Below, one piece after another: positions 8,802 through 17,702 of a DNA stretch of 64,000 nt (position 1 is the stretch's first letter; each line of letters opens with the position of its first letter). Location of the stretch: NCBI RefSeq assembly GCF_019052805.1, contig NZ_JAHQRJ010000001.1:1860001-1924000 (forward strand). The letters are read 5' to 3'. This DNA is from Noviherbaspirillum sp. L7-7A. Its GTDB lineage: Bacteria; Pseudomonadota; Gammaproteobacteria; Burkholderiales; Burkholderiaceae_D. A program made the translations under genes and the position numbers. A model generated the notes under the pieces. It did not search any database, was not told where the DNA came from, and was given only the letters and a program-made list of their open reading frames with translations.

Positions 8802-9359
8802 TTACTTCGCGCGGCTGCGGTATTCGCCGGTGCGGGTATCGATTTCGATCTTGTCGCCCTGGCCCACGAACAGCGGCACGTTGACGTTGAAACCGGTGGA
8901 GATCTTGGCCGGCTTCAGAACCTTGCCCGAGGTGTCGCCCTTGACGGCCGGCTCGGTGTAGGTCACTTCGCGCACGACGGTGGTCGGCAGTTCGACCGAG
9001 ATGGCCTTCTCGTTGTAGAACACCACTTCGCACGGCATGCCGTCTTCGAGGTAGTTGATGGCTTCGCCGAGGTTCTCGCCTTCGACTTCGTACTGGTTGT
9101 AGTCGCTGTCCATGAACACATACAGCGGATCGGCGAAGTAGGAATAGGTGGCTTCCTTGCGGTCGAGCGTGACGACGTCGAACTTGTCGTCTGCGCGGTA
9201 GACGGCTTCCTGGCCGGCGTCGGTCAGCAGGTTCTTCATCTTCATCTTGCAGACGGAAGAGTTGCGGCCGGACTTGGTGTATTCGGTTTTCAGAACCACC
9301 ATCGGCTCGCCCGAGACCATTACGACATTGCCGACGCGGATTTCTTGTGCGGTTTTCAT
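8802..9359 (-). CDS. efp: Elongation factor P
   Basis: The protein has 185 residues, standard length. EF-P enters stalled ribosomes near the E site and rescues peptide bonds at polyproline stretches. The residue at the tip of domain I is Arg32 (K-S-G-R-N-S-S), not Lys, which marks the subfamily activated by arginine rhamnosylation. The matching enzyme EarP is encoded just upstream, 187 bp away on the same strand. Domain III ends with the conserved [23 protein letters not shown] target proteins with polyproline runs occur in this window, for example the secreted protein at 20820. Confidence 0.97.
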   Translation of the reverse strand: MKTAQEIRVGNVVMVSGEPMVVLKTEYTKSGRNSSVCKMKMKNLLTDAGQEAVYRADDKFDVVTLDRKEATYSYFADPLYVFMDSDYNQYEVEGENLGEAINYLEDGMPCEVVFYNEKAISVELPTTVVREVTYTEPAVKGDTSGKVLKPAKISTGFNVNVPLFVGQGDKIEIDTRTGEYRSRAK

Positions 9360-9546
9360 AGCTGAATTTAAAAATGGGAAAAACGTTGGGAAAGATACGC
9401 GGCGGGCTGCCCGGCAGTGCCGCGCGCGGCCTGTTATGCGGCCGCTCGCGAAAATAAAGCCTGCTATTCTAACCGATTTTCAACACGCGCTGCTAGCGCG
9501 AAGGTGCGACGCGGCAACACCGTCGGGCCGTGATGCGCTACGGGTA

Positions 9547-10704
9547 CTACCCTTGGCGCGCCCGCTCCGCAATGAATGCGAGCAGGTTGGCAGCCAGGTC
9601 GCCCAAGCTGCGCAGGCTTGCGCACCAATCCGCCATATGGGACTGCAATGCGGGCAGGCAGTCGCGCAGGGCGTGCCAGCTGTCACCCATATCGCCCTCC
9701 CCATTCCACGCCTGCCAGGCGCTGCGGCAGGCCTGCGACGCTTCCGGCGCCATGCCGGCGCAGTACAGCGACAGGAAGGCTTCGAGCTTGACGCGGTGAG
9801 CGTCGTCCTGCTGCGGATAGATCTGCCATACCAGCGGCCGCTGGGCCCACTGGGCGCGCACCATGCTGTCCTCGCCACGCACGAAATTGAGGTCGCAGCA
9901 CCAGAGCAGGCGATCATAGTCGGGCTGGTCCAGGAAAGGCACCTGCTGCCATGACAGGCTGCCCGTGCGCAGCACCTCGCCTGGCGCCGGCAGCCGGCCA
10001 GCCCAGGCGGCAAGCTGCGCGCTGGCCACGCCCTGGGGCACCAGCATCAGGCTGGGACGCTGATCGTCGCGCAACGCCTCCAGCAGCGCGGTCAACGGCG
10101 CCTGCGGGTAGCAGAACAAGGAGAGCAGCAATGCATCGGGCGACGGCCGCACACCGAGATGCGCAAGGAATTCGGCACGCTGCGTGGCGTCAGCAACAAA
10201 CGCGGCCCGGCGCGCTTCCAGGCCGGCTTCGCACAGCAGCCCGCCGGTGCCGGCTTCAAAGCCGGGAAAGAAGAAGTATTTGGTCAGCGGCAGCTTCGGA
10301 TGCGGCGACGGCAGGCCATGGCAGCCGGTCACCCAGTCTTCCGCGCTCAGGTATTCGAGGTTGATCCAGACCGGCGGCGACGGCCGTTGGGCCATCGCCT
10401 GCTCGAATGCCGGCGGCAGCACGCAGCCAAAGGCTTCGACCACCGCATCGCCGATGTCGGCCGGCGCCGGCAGCGCCATCGCCCCGTGCCAGCGACGCAC
10501 GACCACGCCCTGCCGCACCTGCGCTTCGGCAGCCGGGTCGACCTCGGCGCAGATGCGCCGGAAGCTTGCCAGGTCGTCCACCCACAGCCTGACCGCCATG
10601 CCCTGTTCGCCGGCCAGCTGGCGCGCCAGACGCCAGCACACCCCGATGTCGCCGAAGTTGTCGACGACCCGGCAGAACAGTTCGAGCGAACGCGGACCGG
10701 CCAT
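9547..10704 (-). CDS. earP: EF-P arginine rhamnosyltransferase EarP
   Basis: The protein has 385 residues. EarP is a GT-B inverting glycosyltransferase that moves rhamnose from dTDP-rhamnose to Arg32 of EF-P. The N-terminal signature V-V-D-N-F-G-D-I-G-V-C-W-R-L-A-R-Q-L contains the two essential Asp (here 15 and 19). The C-terminal nucleotide-sugar block F-V-R-G-E-D-S-M-V-R-A-Q-W carries the conserved Glu-Asp-Ser. It lies 12 bp downstream of metQ on the same strand and may be read through from metNIQ, then continues to efp. Confidence 0.95.
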   Translation of the reverse strand: MAGPRSLELFCRVVDNFGDIGVCWRLARQLAGEQGMAVRLWVDDLASFRRICAEVDPAAEAQVRQGVVVRRWHGAMALPAPADIGDAVVEAFGCVLPPAFEQAMAQRPSPPVWINLEYLSAEDWVTGCHGLPSPHPKLPLTKYFFFPGFEAGTGGLLCEAGLEARRAAFVADATQRAEFLAHLGVRPSPDALLLSLFCYPQAPLTALLEALRDDQRPSLMLVPQGVASAQLAAWAGRLPAPGEVLRTGSLSWQQVPFLDQPDYDRLLWCCDLNFVRGEDSMVRAQWAQRPLVWQIYPQQDDAHRVKLEAFLSLYCAGMAPEASQACRSAWQAWNGEGDMGDSWHALRDCLPALQSHMADWCASLRSLGDLAANLLAFIAERARQG

Positions 10705-10716
10705 GAGAGGTGCTGC

Positions 10717-11517
10717 TTACCAGGACGTGATCACCGAGTCCTTGAACTTGCCGTTGATGAACTGCTTGACTTCAGGGCTGTGGTAAGCCTTGACCAGCTT
10801 GGCGACCCATGGCTTGTCCTTGTCTTCGGTGCGCACCGCGATCACGTTGGCATATGGGCCCTTGGCTTCTTCCACGGCGATGGCGTCGCGGGTTGGGCTC
10901 AGGCCGGCGGATTCGGCATAGTTGCCGTTGATGGCGGCGGCGTCGAGGTCGTCCAGCGAGCGCGGCAGCTGGGCGGCGTCGAGCTCGGCGATCTTCAGCT
11001 TCTTCGGGTTGGAGACGATGTCCAGCGCGGTCGCCTTCAGGCCGGCTTCGGGCTTGAGCTTGATCAGGCCCTGCGATTGCAGCAGCAGCAGGCCGCGGCC
11101 GCCGTTGGTCGGGTCGTTCGGCACGCCGAAACGGGCGCCATCCTTCAGCTCCTTCAGCGACTTGATCTTCTTGGAATAAATGCCCATCGGGAAGGTGATG
11201 GTGTAGCCGACCGAGGTGAACTTGTAGCCGCGGTCCTTGATCTGGGCTTCCAGGTAAGGCAGGTGCTGATAGCTGTTGGCGTCGAGGTCGCCGGCGGCCA
11301 GCGCGGCATTGGGCTGGACGTAATCGGAAAACTCGACGATCTGCAGCTTCACGCCATCCTTTTCCACGACCTTCTTCACCACTTCCATGATCTGGGCATG
11401 CGGGCCGGCGGTGACGCCCACCTTGAGCGGCTTGTCCTGCGCCTGCAGCGGCGCGGCATAGACGGCGGCGACCAGGCCGGCGAGCGCGGCGGTTTTCAAC
11501 AGTTGACGACGTTTCAT
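10717..11517 (-). CDS. metQ: Methionine ABC transporter substrate-binding protein MetQ
   Basis: The protein has 266 residues. It begins M-K-R-R-Q-L-L-K-T-A-A-L-A-G-L and is cleaved probably after Q-A-Q. No lipobox cysteine is present, unlike the E. coli lipoprotein MetQ, so it should be a free periplasmic protein. Family signatures include L-K-V-G-V-T-A-G-P-H-A-Q-I-M, F-S-D-Y-V-Q-P-N and the F-G-V-P-N-D-P-T-N-G-G-R loop that contacts the amino acid. The order metN-metI-metQ with short gaps indicates one operon. The likely ligands are L/D-methionine. Confidence 0.94.
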   Translation of the reverse strand: MKRRQLLKTAALAGLVAAVYAAPLQAQDKPLKVGVTAGPHAQIMEVVKKVVEKDGVKLQIVEFSDYVQPNAALAAGDLDANSYQHLPYLEAQIKDRGYKFTSVGYTITFPMGIYSKKIKSLKELKDGARFGVPNDPTNGGRGLLLLQSQGLIKLKPEAGLKATALDIVSNPKKLKIAELDAAQLPRSLDDLDAAAINGNYAESAGLSPTRDAIAVEEAKGPYANVIAVRTEDKDKPWVAKLVKAYHSPEVKQFINGKFKDSVITSW

Positions 11518-11556
11518 GGATTTTCCTTTTCCTTTGTAAGTGGGAACTGCAAGAAA

Positions 11557-12210
11557 TCAGCGGTGCCGCAGGCGGCGCACCAGCCAGTCGCCGAGCGACT
11601 GCACCAGTTGCACGAAGACGATCAGGATCAGCACCACCATCAGCATGACTTCCGGCAGGAAGCGCTGGTAGCCGTAGCGGATGCCGACATCGCCCAGCCC
11701 GCCGCCGCCGATCGCGCCGGCCATCGCCGAATAGCCGACCAGGCTGACGAAGGTGATCGTCAGGCCGGCGACGATGCCGGGAAAGGCTTCGGGCACCAGC
11801 ACCTTGAACACGATCTGGCGGGTGGTGGCGCCCATCGCCTGCGCCGCCTCGATCAGGCCGCGGTCGACTTCGGCCAGCGCGGTTTCCACCAGGCGCGCAA
11901 CGAAGGGCGCGGCGGCGATGGTCAGCGGCACGATGGCGGCGGCGGTGCCGATCGACGAGCCGACGAAGAAGCGGGTCAGCGGAATCACGGCCACCAGCAG
12001 GATGATGAAGGGCGTGGAGCGCACTGCATTGACCACCAGGCCGGCCACCCGGTTGAAGGCCGGATTGGGCAGGATGCCGCGGCTGTCAGTCAGGTACAGC
12101 AGGATGCCCAGCGGCACCCCGATCAGTCCGCCCAGGAGGCCGGACACGCCCACCATCAGCAGGGTTTCGCCGAAGGCGCCAATGAACAGGTCGAGCATTT
12201 CAGATGACAT
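11557..12210 (-). CDS. metI: Methionine ABC transporter permease MetI
   Basis: The protein has 217 residues, with five to six membrane spans expected. The EAA loop that docks the ATPase is seen as [24 protein letters not shown]. Its start (ATG at 12210) overlaps the metN stop by 11 bp, so MetN and MetI are translationally coupled. Length and topology match MetI of MetNIQ importers. Confidence 0.94.
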   Translation of the reverse strand: MSSEMLDLFIGAFGETLLMVGVSGLLGGLIGVPLGILLYLTDSRGILPNPAFNRVAGLVVNAVRSTPFIILLVAVIPLTRFFVGSSIGTAAAIVPLTIAAAPFVARLVETALAEVDRGLIEAAQAMGATTRQIVFKVLVPEAFPGIVAGLTITFVSLVGYSAMAGAIGGGGLGDVGIRYGYQRFLPEVMLMVVLILIVFVQLVQSLGDWLVRRLRHR

Positions 12211-13249
12211 GGTTTAACTCCTCCACCACCACGCCATGGGTGCGGAAAAACTGCACGGCTTCGGCCACCTGGGCCGGCTCGCCGCTGGCCAGCACGGCCA
12301 GCGAACCGAACGCCTGGCCCTGGATCTCGTCGATCTGCCCGTGCAGGATATTGAAATCCAGCCCGAAGCGGCGCACCGCTTCCGACAGCAGCGGCTGGTC
12401 CACGCCCGAGCCGGTGAAGGCAAAGCGGAACAGGTGGTCGCGGCCGGTGCCGGCGCGGGTATCGGCCAGGCGCGCACGCACCCGTTCCAGCACGCCGCGC
12501 GGCAATTCCTGGGAAATCACGTCGCCGATCAGGGCGCGCGTGACTTCATGCTGCGGCTGGCGGAACACGTCGATGACCGAGCCATGCTCGATGACCCGGC
12601 CGGCGTCCATCACCGCCATGCGGTCGCAGACCGCCTTGATCACTTCCATCTGGTGGGTAATGAGGACGATGGTCAAGCCCAGCTCGCGGTTGATCCGGCG
12701 CAGCAGTTCAAGGATGGAGCGTGTGGTTTCCGGGTCCAGCGCCGAGGTGGCCTCGTCCGACAGCAGCACCTTGGGCTGGTTGGCCAGCGCCCGCGCAATG
12801 CCGACCCGCTGCTTCTGGCCGCCGCTGATCTGGGCCGGATAGCGGTCCTGCTGCTGCGTCAGGCCCACCAGCTCGAGCAGCGGGCCGACCCGCTTGTCGA
12901 TCTCGGCGGCCGACATGCCGGCCAGCTCCAGCGGCAGCGCCACGTTCTGGCGCACGGTGCGCGAGGACAGCAGGTTGAAGTGCTGGAAGATCATGCCGAT
13001 CTCGCGGCGCGCGGCGCGCAGCGCGCTGGCGTCGAGCGCGGTCATGTCGCGTCTGTCGATCAGGATGCGGCCTTCGCTCGGACGGTTGAGCATGTTGAGG
13101 GTGCGCACCAGCGTGCTCTTGCCGGCGCCGCTGCGGCCGATGATGCCAAAAATTTCGCCCCGGGCGATCTGCAGGCTGACATCGCGCACCGCGTCGACCG
13201 GACCATGGGCGCCGGCAAAGCGCTGGGAAACGGATTCTATCTGGATCAT
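12200..13249 (-). CDS. metN: Methionine ABC transporter ATP-binding protein MetN
   Basis: The protein has 349 residues from the ATG at 13249, where [10 protein letters not shown] begins the ABC domain; longer forms add a non-conserved leader. Walker A is G-R-S-G-A-G-K-S-T, the signature I-S-G-G-Q-K-Q-R and Walker [13 protein letters not shown]. The last 95 residues form the C-terminal regulatory (C2/NIL) domain that binds methionine and shuts down transport when internal methionine is high (L-F-R-F-A-F-T-G-S and following). No S-box riboswitch was recognised upstream. Confidence 0.95.
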   Translation of the reverse strand: MIQIESVSQRFAGAHGPVDAVRDVSLQIARGEIFGIIGRSGAGKSTLVRTLNMLNRPSEGRILIDRRDMTALDASALRAARREIGMIFQHFNLLSSRTVRQNVALPLELAGMSAAEIDKRVGPLLELVGLTQQQDRYPAQISGGQKQRVGIARALANQPKVLLSDEATSALDPETTRSILELLRRINRELGLTIVLITHQMEVIKAVCDRMAVMDAGRVIEHGSVIDVFRQPQHEVTRALIGDVISQELPRGVLERVRARLADTRAGTGRDHLFRFAFTGSGVDQPLLSEAVRRFGLDFNILHGQIDEIQGQAFGSLAVLASGEPAQVAEAVQFFRTHGVVVEELNHVI

Positions 13250-13429
13250 GTTGTTATCGGGCCGCATCGCGTGCGCCCATGGACGCGGCAAACAGCGCTG
13301 CGGCGTCGCGTTTTGCAAAGTCGGCAATTTTAGGGCTATTGACAGCCAAGCGGAAATACATTTTTTCAATTCCGCTATGCCAATGGCGTATAAGGAGGCC
13401 GCCGGCGGGCAGCCGGCAGCAAACCAGAC

Positions 13430-15562
13430 TCAGGCCGGCTGCGCCAGCGCGAAACGGCTCTTGCCGCCCTTCTTGGCCTCGTACATGGCGCCATCCGCCC
13501 GGCCCAGCAGGGTGTCGGCCTGTTCGCTGGAGCCAGGTTCGTGCATGGCGATGCCGATCGAGCCGCTCAGCTGCACGGTTGCCGCCTCCAGTGCAAACGG
13601 TTCCGACAGCACCGCCAGCAGCTTGCGGGCCACCTCGATGGCATCGTCGCGTGCCGTCAGCATGTCCAGCAGGACGACGAATTCATCGCCTGCCAGGCGC
13701 GCCACGATGTCGGTGCGGCGCACCGTGGAAACGATGCGCTGCGCCAGGATGCGCAGCAGTTCATCGCCGGCATCGTGGCCGTACTGGTCGTTGATTGCCT
13801 TGAAGCCGTCCAGGTCGAGGAAGAACACCGCCAGGGGCTTGCCGGTGCGCCCGGCCCGCGCCAGCGCCTCCGGCAGCTTGTGCATCAGCGCGCGGCGGTT
13901 CGGCAGGTCGGTGAGCATGTCCTTCATGGCCATGTTTTCCAGCGAGGCATGCAGGGTGCGGCGGGCGCTGATGTCATGCATGAAGGCGATGAACAGATGG
14001 CCGGTGCGGCGCATCACATGCGCTACCGACACTTCCACCGGCACGCTGGCGCCATCGCGCCGCAACACCTCGATTTCCACCCGCCGGTTGACCATGGCAG
14101 AATCGCCTCGCTCGAGAAACTGCCGCATGCCGATCTGGCGCGCCGAGCGCATTTCGGGTGTCAGAATGGCTTCCACCAGCGACCTTCCCAGCATGTCCGA
14201 ACGGGTCCACCCAAGCAGGCGTTCAGCCTGGCCGTTCCATTCCTCCACGCTGAAATGCTCGTCGAAGGCGATGAAAGCGTCATTGGCGTTATGCAGGGTG
14301 GCCCGCAGTTCCGCTTCGCTTTCCTGCAGCCGGGTCTGGATTTGGCCCTGCTTTTCCAGTGCCTGTTCCAGCTGGCGCGCCTTGGTCTCGATCTCGCGGG
14401 TGCGCTCGCGCACCGTCTGCTCCAGGTTTTCATTGAGCCGCTGCAGCGATGCAAGGTGCGTCTCCTCGCGCCGCACCATGTCGGCCAGGGTGGACGACAG
14501 CAGATGCACTTCATGAAACTGGCTGACAACGGGCACCGGCGTCGGGCGGTCCGGCTTGTAATGTTCCAGGGTGTCGGCCAGGCTGATCAGCGGCGCCGAT
14601 ACACGGCGCGCGAACAGCAGGCCGGCGCCGCCCAGCAACAGCGCCAGCGCCGCGCCGACCAGGATGATGCGATTCTGCAGCACTTCGAAGTCGGCCATCG
14701 CGACCTGGTAGGGCTGGCGCACCAGGACCGCCCACTTCAATGCCGGAAAATTGACTTCCTGGCCGGTCAGGGCAAAGCCGGTCAGGTAGCGTTTCCCATC
14801 CGCCACCTCATCCACCGAACCACTGCCGCCACGGCGCGCCCGTTCCACCGACGACGAGGCAAGCATCTTTTCTTCCATGGACTTGGGGCCGAGCAGCACC
14901 GTGCCGTCATTGCGTACAACCAGTATCTGCAGGCCGTATTGCTGGCTGGTCGGGGCCAGCAGGTTTTTCGCGATCTCGCGCGCCCAGCCCCAGCTCAGAT
15001 GGGCGCCCATGACGCCGCGCACCGAGCCGTCGCGGCGCAGCACCGGAATCGACACATCGACAAAACGCCAGGGGTCGACGCCTTGCGGCAGCTTCTTTTC
15101 CAGCAGGAGTGCGGGGTGGTAATCCACCGCCGTCACGCCGGAGCGGGCATTCTGGAACCAGGGCCGGCTGCTGACGTCCTTGCCTTCGAGAAGCTGCTGA
15201 GTGGCGGCATAGACCGTGCCATCCGGATTGGCCATGCCTATCCAGGCGTAGTTGGGCACCATGCGCTGCATGTGCTCCATCGCGCGCCGCATGTCCGCCG
15301 GCTCGCGCGCCTCCCGCACCTCGGTCAGTTCGGCCAGCAGGCTCACGTCGGAAAATGCCTCCTGCATGCCGCGATTGAGGGAATCGCGCATTTGCCAGGC
15401 AAGCTGCTGCAGCCTGACGCTGGCCTGGCGCTGCGCATAGTTGCGGGCAAACTCGTCGACCACCGCCACCAGCGCAAACACCGTCATCAGCACGGTGCCG
15501 CAGATGCCGATGGTGATCATCGTGGAAAGGCGCGGACGGGAAGGCGATGTGGATGCAGTCAT
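13430..15562 (-). CDS. Membrane sensor diguanylate cyclase (dCACHE-HAMP-PAS-GGDEF)
   Basis: The protein has 710 residues from the ATG at 15562. An N-terminal membrane segment (about 15-40), a periplasmic double-CACHE sensor (45-290, with W-I-G-M-A-N-P-D-G-T-V-Y-A-A-T), a second span (about 300-325), a HAMP-like linker and coiled coil (345-415), a PAS domain (about 420-540) and a GGDEF domain (550-705) follow in order. The active motif is A-G-D-E-F, a substitution tolerated in active cyclases. The inhibitory RxxD site (R-R-T-D) sits five residues before it. It should make c-di-GMP in response to an extracytoplasmic small molecule. It is monocistronic and divergent from the TAXI operon. Confidence 0.9.
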   Translation of the reverse strand: MTASTSPSRPRLSTMITIGICGTVLMTVFALVAVVDEFARNYAQRQASVRLQQLAWQMRDSLNRGMQEAFSDVSLLAELTEVREAREPADMRRAMEHMQRMVPNYAWIGMANPDGTVYAATQQLLEGKDVSSRPWFQNARSGVTAVDYHPALLLEKKLPQGVDPWRFVDVSIPVLRRDGSVRGVMGAHLSWGWAREIAKNLLAPTSQQYGLQILVVRNDGTVLLGPKSMEEKMLASSSVERARRGGSGSVDEVADGKRYLTGFALTGQEVNFPALKWAVLVRQPYQVAMADFEVLQNRIILVGAALALLLGGAGLLFARRVSAPLISLADTLEHYKPDRPTPVPVVSQFHEVHLLSSTLADMVRREETHLASLQRLNENLEQTVRERTREIETKARQLEQALEKQGQIQTRLQESEAELRATLHNANDAFIAFDEHFSVEEWNGQAERLLGWTRSDMLGRSLVEAILTPEMRSARQIGMRQFLERGDSAMVNRRVEIEVLRRDGASVPVEVSVAHVMRRTGHLFIAFMHDISARRTLHASLENMAMKDMLTDLPNRRALMHKLPEALARAGRTGKPLAVFFLDLDGFKAINDQYGHDAGDELLRILAQRIVSTVRRTDIVARLAGDEFVVLLDMLTARDDAIEVARKLLAVLSEPFALEAATVQLSGSIGIAMHEPGSSEQADTLLGRADGAMYEAKKGGKSRFALAQPA

Positions 15563-15909
15563 TAAGTCAAGGGAAGAGCGGTTCCGGCAATTGCCGGAAA
15601 AGCCGAAGAATAGCAAAAGCAGCCAGCCCCAAGCCCTTGCTCAGCGATGAAAAACCGCATCATTTCTTCGCTTTGCATTTCTTCGCCTTGCAGCTGTCAT
15701 CCACGCAGGCCATAACGACTTGACAGCATCGCGTTTTCCCGCATGCGCCGACCGTCTACAACGTAAGTAATTCAAAGTTTAACAATCCACTCACCGCACT
15801 AACCTTTTTCGTTATAATTTGCTAAGTTCTTGTCCGGCAAGAACATGAATCCGGCAGGCAATTATTTAACATTGTTTCAAGAAATTTATTATTTCCACAA
15901 GGACGGACC
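15563..15909. promoter_or_regulatory. Divergent regulatory region: cyclase and TAXI-operon promoters
   Basis: This 347-bp gap has no gene. The cyclase side holds an 18-bp perfect palindrome TTCCGGCAATTGCCGGAA at 15582-15599, possibly an operator or a hairpin in the leader. The other half is AT-rich and has a consensus -10 box TATAAT at 15813-15818 on the plus strand without a clear -35. A leader hairpin (GTTCTTG/CAAGAAC, about 15826-15844) and an A/T-rich stretch follow, then AAGGACGG as ribosome site before the ATG at 15910. Confidence 0.45.
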
Positions 15910-16608
15910 ATGAGTCGTCTATTTTCCCAACTGGAAAATATTGGCCACGGCCGAACGGATGGGGAGACGCCAGGCCCGGATCAGGAGGCCGCCTCGGCAG
16001 CCGTCCCGCCGGCTTCCACGCAGGCCGGTCCACAAGGCCTGTCCGCCGCGTCACCGCCCCTGACAGAAGCGCCGGCCAAGCCAAATTACGGCCCCGCATC
16101 GGCTTTGCAATTGCAGATACCGGGCTATGCGATTGCCTCGCAACTTGCGCTGTCCTCCAGGCCGCAGCCCCCTGCCATGCCGTCGCGTGCGACCTGGCCA
16201 GTACGGCTTTGGTTTCTTTTCCTGTTGGCGCTGATCGGCATTTCGCTAGCCATGCTGCTGACGCCGCGCGACGACAACGCGTCGGTGAAGGGTCCGGTGC
16301 CAGGTCCAGCAAGCATGGCTGTGACGCCCAAAGCGGACGACGAGCCATTGCAACCTCCTGACTTGCCATCCCCCGCAAGGAAGGCACAGGCAGCCATCGA
16401 GAAAAAACCGGGGCCAGCCGCGACGCCCATTGCCAGGCCGGCCGACCCGCCCATTGCCCGGCGCCAGCCTCCCCGATCGTCTCAGCCTTCGCAGCCTTCT
16501 CAAGCGCCCGCCGACCAGCCCGCCGCCGCACCGCGCACGCCGGCGGGCGACGCCGCCTGCAGCGCGGCCATGGCGGCCATGAATCTTTGCAGCGCACCCC
16601 ATCCATAA
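15910..16608 (+). CDS. Proline-rich single-span membrane protein of unknown function
   Basis: The protein has 232 residues and was not recognised. Residues 1-95 are disordered and rich in Pro, Ala and Ser. One membrane helix (about 100-120, W-F-L-F-L-L-A-L-I-G-I-S-L-A-M-L-L) follows basic residues, so the N-terminus should be cytoplasmic. The outer part (120-232) is again Pro/Ala-rich and ends with three cysteines within about 15 residues. The organisation resembles TonB-like or FtsN-like bitopic proteins, but no domain supports either. It begins a three-gene operon: the TAXI gene starts 20 bp downstream. Confidence 0.65.
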   Translation: MSRLFSQLENIGHGRTDGETPGPDQEAASAAVPPASTQAGPQGLSAASPPLTEAPAKPNYGPASALQLQIPGYAIASQLALSSRPQPPAMPSRATWPVRLWFLFLLALIGISLAMLLTPRDDNASVKGPVPGPASMAVTPKADDEPLQPPDLPSPARKAQAAIEKKPGPAATPIARPADPPIARRQPPRSSQPSQPSQAPADQPAAAPRTPAGDAACSAAMAAMNLCSAPHP

Positions 16609-16628
16609 CGACAGAACCAGGAGCCGAC

Positions 16629-17702
16629 ATGAGACGCCTTATCCCCTTGCTGCTGACGCTCGGTCTGCTGCCAGCCATCGTGCAGGCAAGAACGGAATTC
16701 AAGATCGTCACGGCGTCCGAGCGCGGCACCTATATCCAGATCGGCCGCGACCTGGCGAAGTACATTGCCGACCCAGCCGACATCAGCCTGGAGGTGCTGC
16801 CCTCCAAGGGGTCGGCCGACAATGTGGCACGCCTGCGCGACGAGCCGGGCGTGAAATTCGCCCTGGTGCAATCCGACGTCTACCAGGCTTTCCTGGACCA
16901 GGCCGCCAGCGGCAACCGCTCCGCCGGCCGCATCATCCGGCCGCTGCGGGTAGTGATGCCGCTCTACAACGAGGAAATCTACTTCGTTGCCCGCGCCGAT
17001 TCGCCGCTCAACTACATCCATGAAATCAAGGACAAGAAGCTCAGCATCGGCCCGGTGGGCAGCGGCACCGCGCTGTCGGCCACCACCCTGTACCGGCTGA
17101 TGTTCAACCAGCCGCTGCCGGAGGCCAATGCAACCTATGTCAGCAATGAAGAGGCCCTGATCAAGCTGACCACCGACAAGTCGGTGGATGTCGCGGTAAT
17201 CGTCGCAGGCCAGCCGGCCAAGCTGTTTGCCGACATGAAGCCGGAAGCGCGCCAGTTCATCAAGCTGCTCAAGCTGGACGACAAGGCGGCGGAAACCCGG
17301 CGCGCGGTGGAGACCTACTATCCGGCATCGATACGCCCTTCCAGCTATCCCAACTGGATCACCGAGGAAGTGCCGACGCTGACGGTCAAGGCCTTCCTGG
17401 TCACCTATGACTACAACCTGCAGCACACCACGCGCTACCTGAATGCCTTCGCCGAGTCGCTGTGCCAGAACTTCGATCAGCTGCAGGCCCAGGGGCATGC
17501 AAAGTGGAAGGAAGTGAAACTGGAGTTGCCCACGCTCGGCAAGGGCTGGAGCTATTACCCGCCCATGGAGCGGACCATGCGCAGCTGCATCGCACAGCGC
17601 ACCGCGCAAAGCAGCAGCAGGCCAGCCGCCGTCCCGGGCACGGCGGCGCCGGCCCGGCCCTGCACCCAGCAGGAAAAAGTGCTGGGCCTGTGTGGAAGCT
17701 GA
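16629..17702 (+). CDS. TAXI-family TRAP transporter solute receptor
   Basis: The protein has 357 residues with a cleavable signal peptide (about 1-21, L-L-L-T-L-G-L-L-P-A-I-V-Q-A). The mature part is a TAXI receptor (TRAP-associated extracytoplasmic immunogenic): F-K-I-V-T-A-S-E-R-G-T-Y then I-G-R-D-L-A-K-Y and V-G-S-G-T-A-L-S-A. TAXI proteins usually deliver dicarboxylates or glutamate to a fused DctQM permease. None is encoded nearby. The C-terminal 40 residues add a Ser/Ala/Pro linker and a C-x(11)-C pair not usual in the family. Its last 11 bp overlap the next gene. A sensory or structural role alongside its two membrane partners is possible. Confidence 0.85.
   Translation: MRRLIPLLLTLGLLPAIVQARTEFKIVTASERGTYIQIGRDLAKYIADPADISLEVLPSKGSADNVARLRDEPGVKFALVQSDVYQAFLDQAASGNRSAGRIIRPLRVVMPLYNEEIYFVARADSPLNYIHEIKDKKLSIGPVGSGTALSATTLYRLMFNQPLPEANATYVSNEEALIKLTTDKSVDVAVIVAGQPAKLFADMKPEARQFIKLLKLDDKAAETRRAVETYYPASIRPSSYPNWITEEVPTLTVKAFLVTYDYNLQHTTRYLNAFAESLCQNFDQLQAQGHAKWKEVKLELPTLGKGWSYYPPMERTMRSCIAQRTAQSSSRPAAVPGTAAPARPCTQQEKVLGLCGS

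Noticed and set aside
10159-12207. 682-codon plus-strand frame over earP and metQI
   Set aside because: Antisense shadow with low-complexity composition; the opposite strand encodes clear families.
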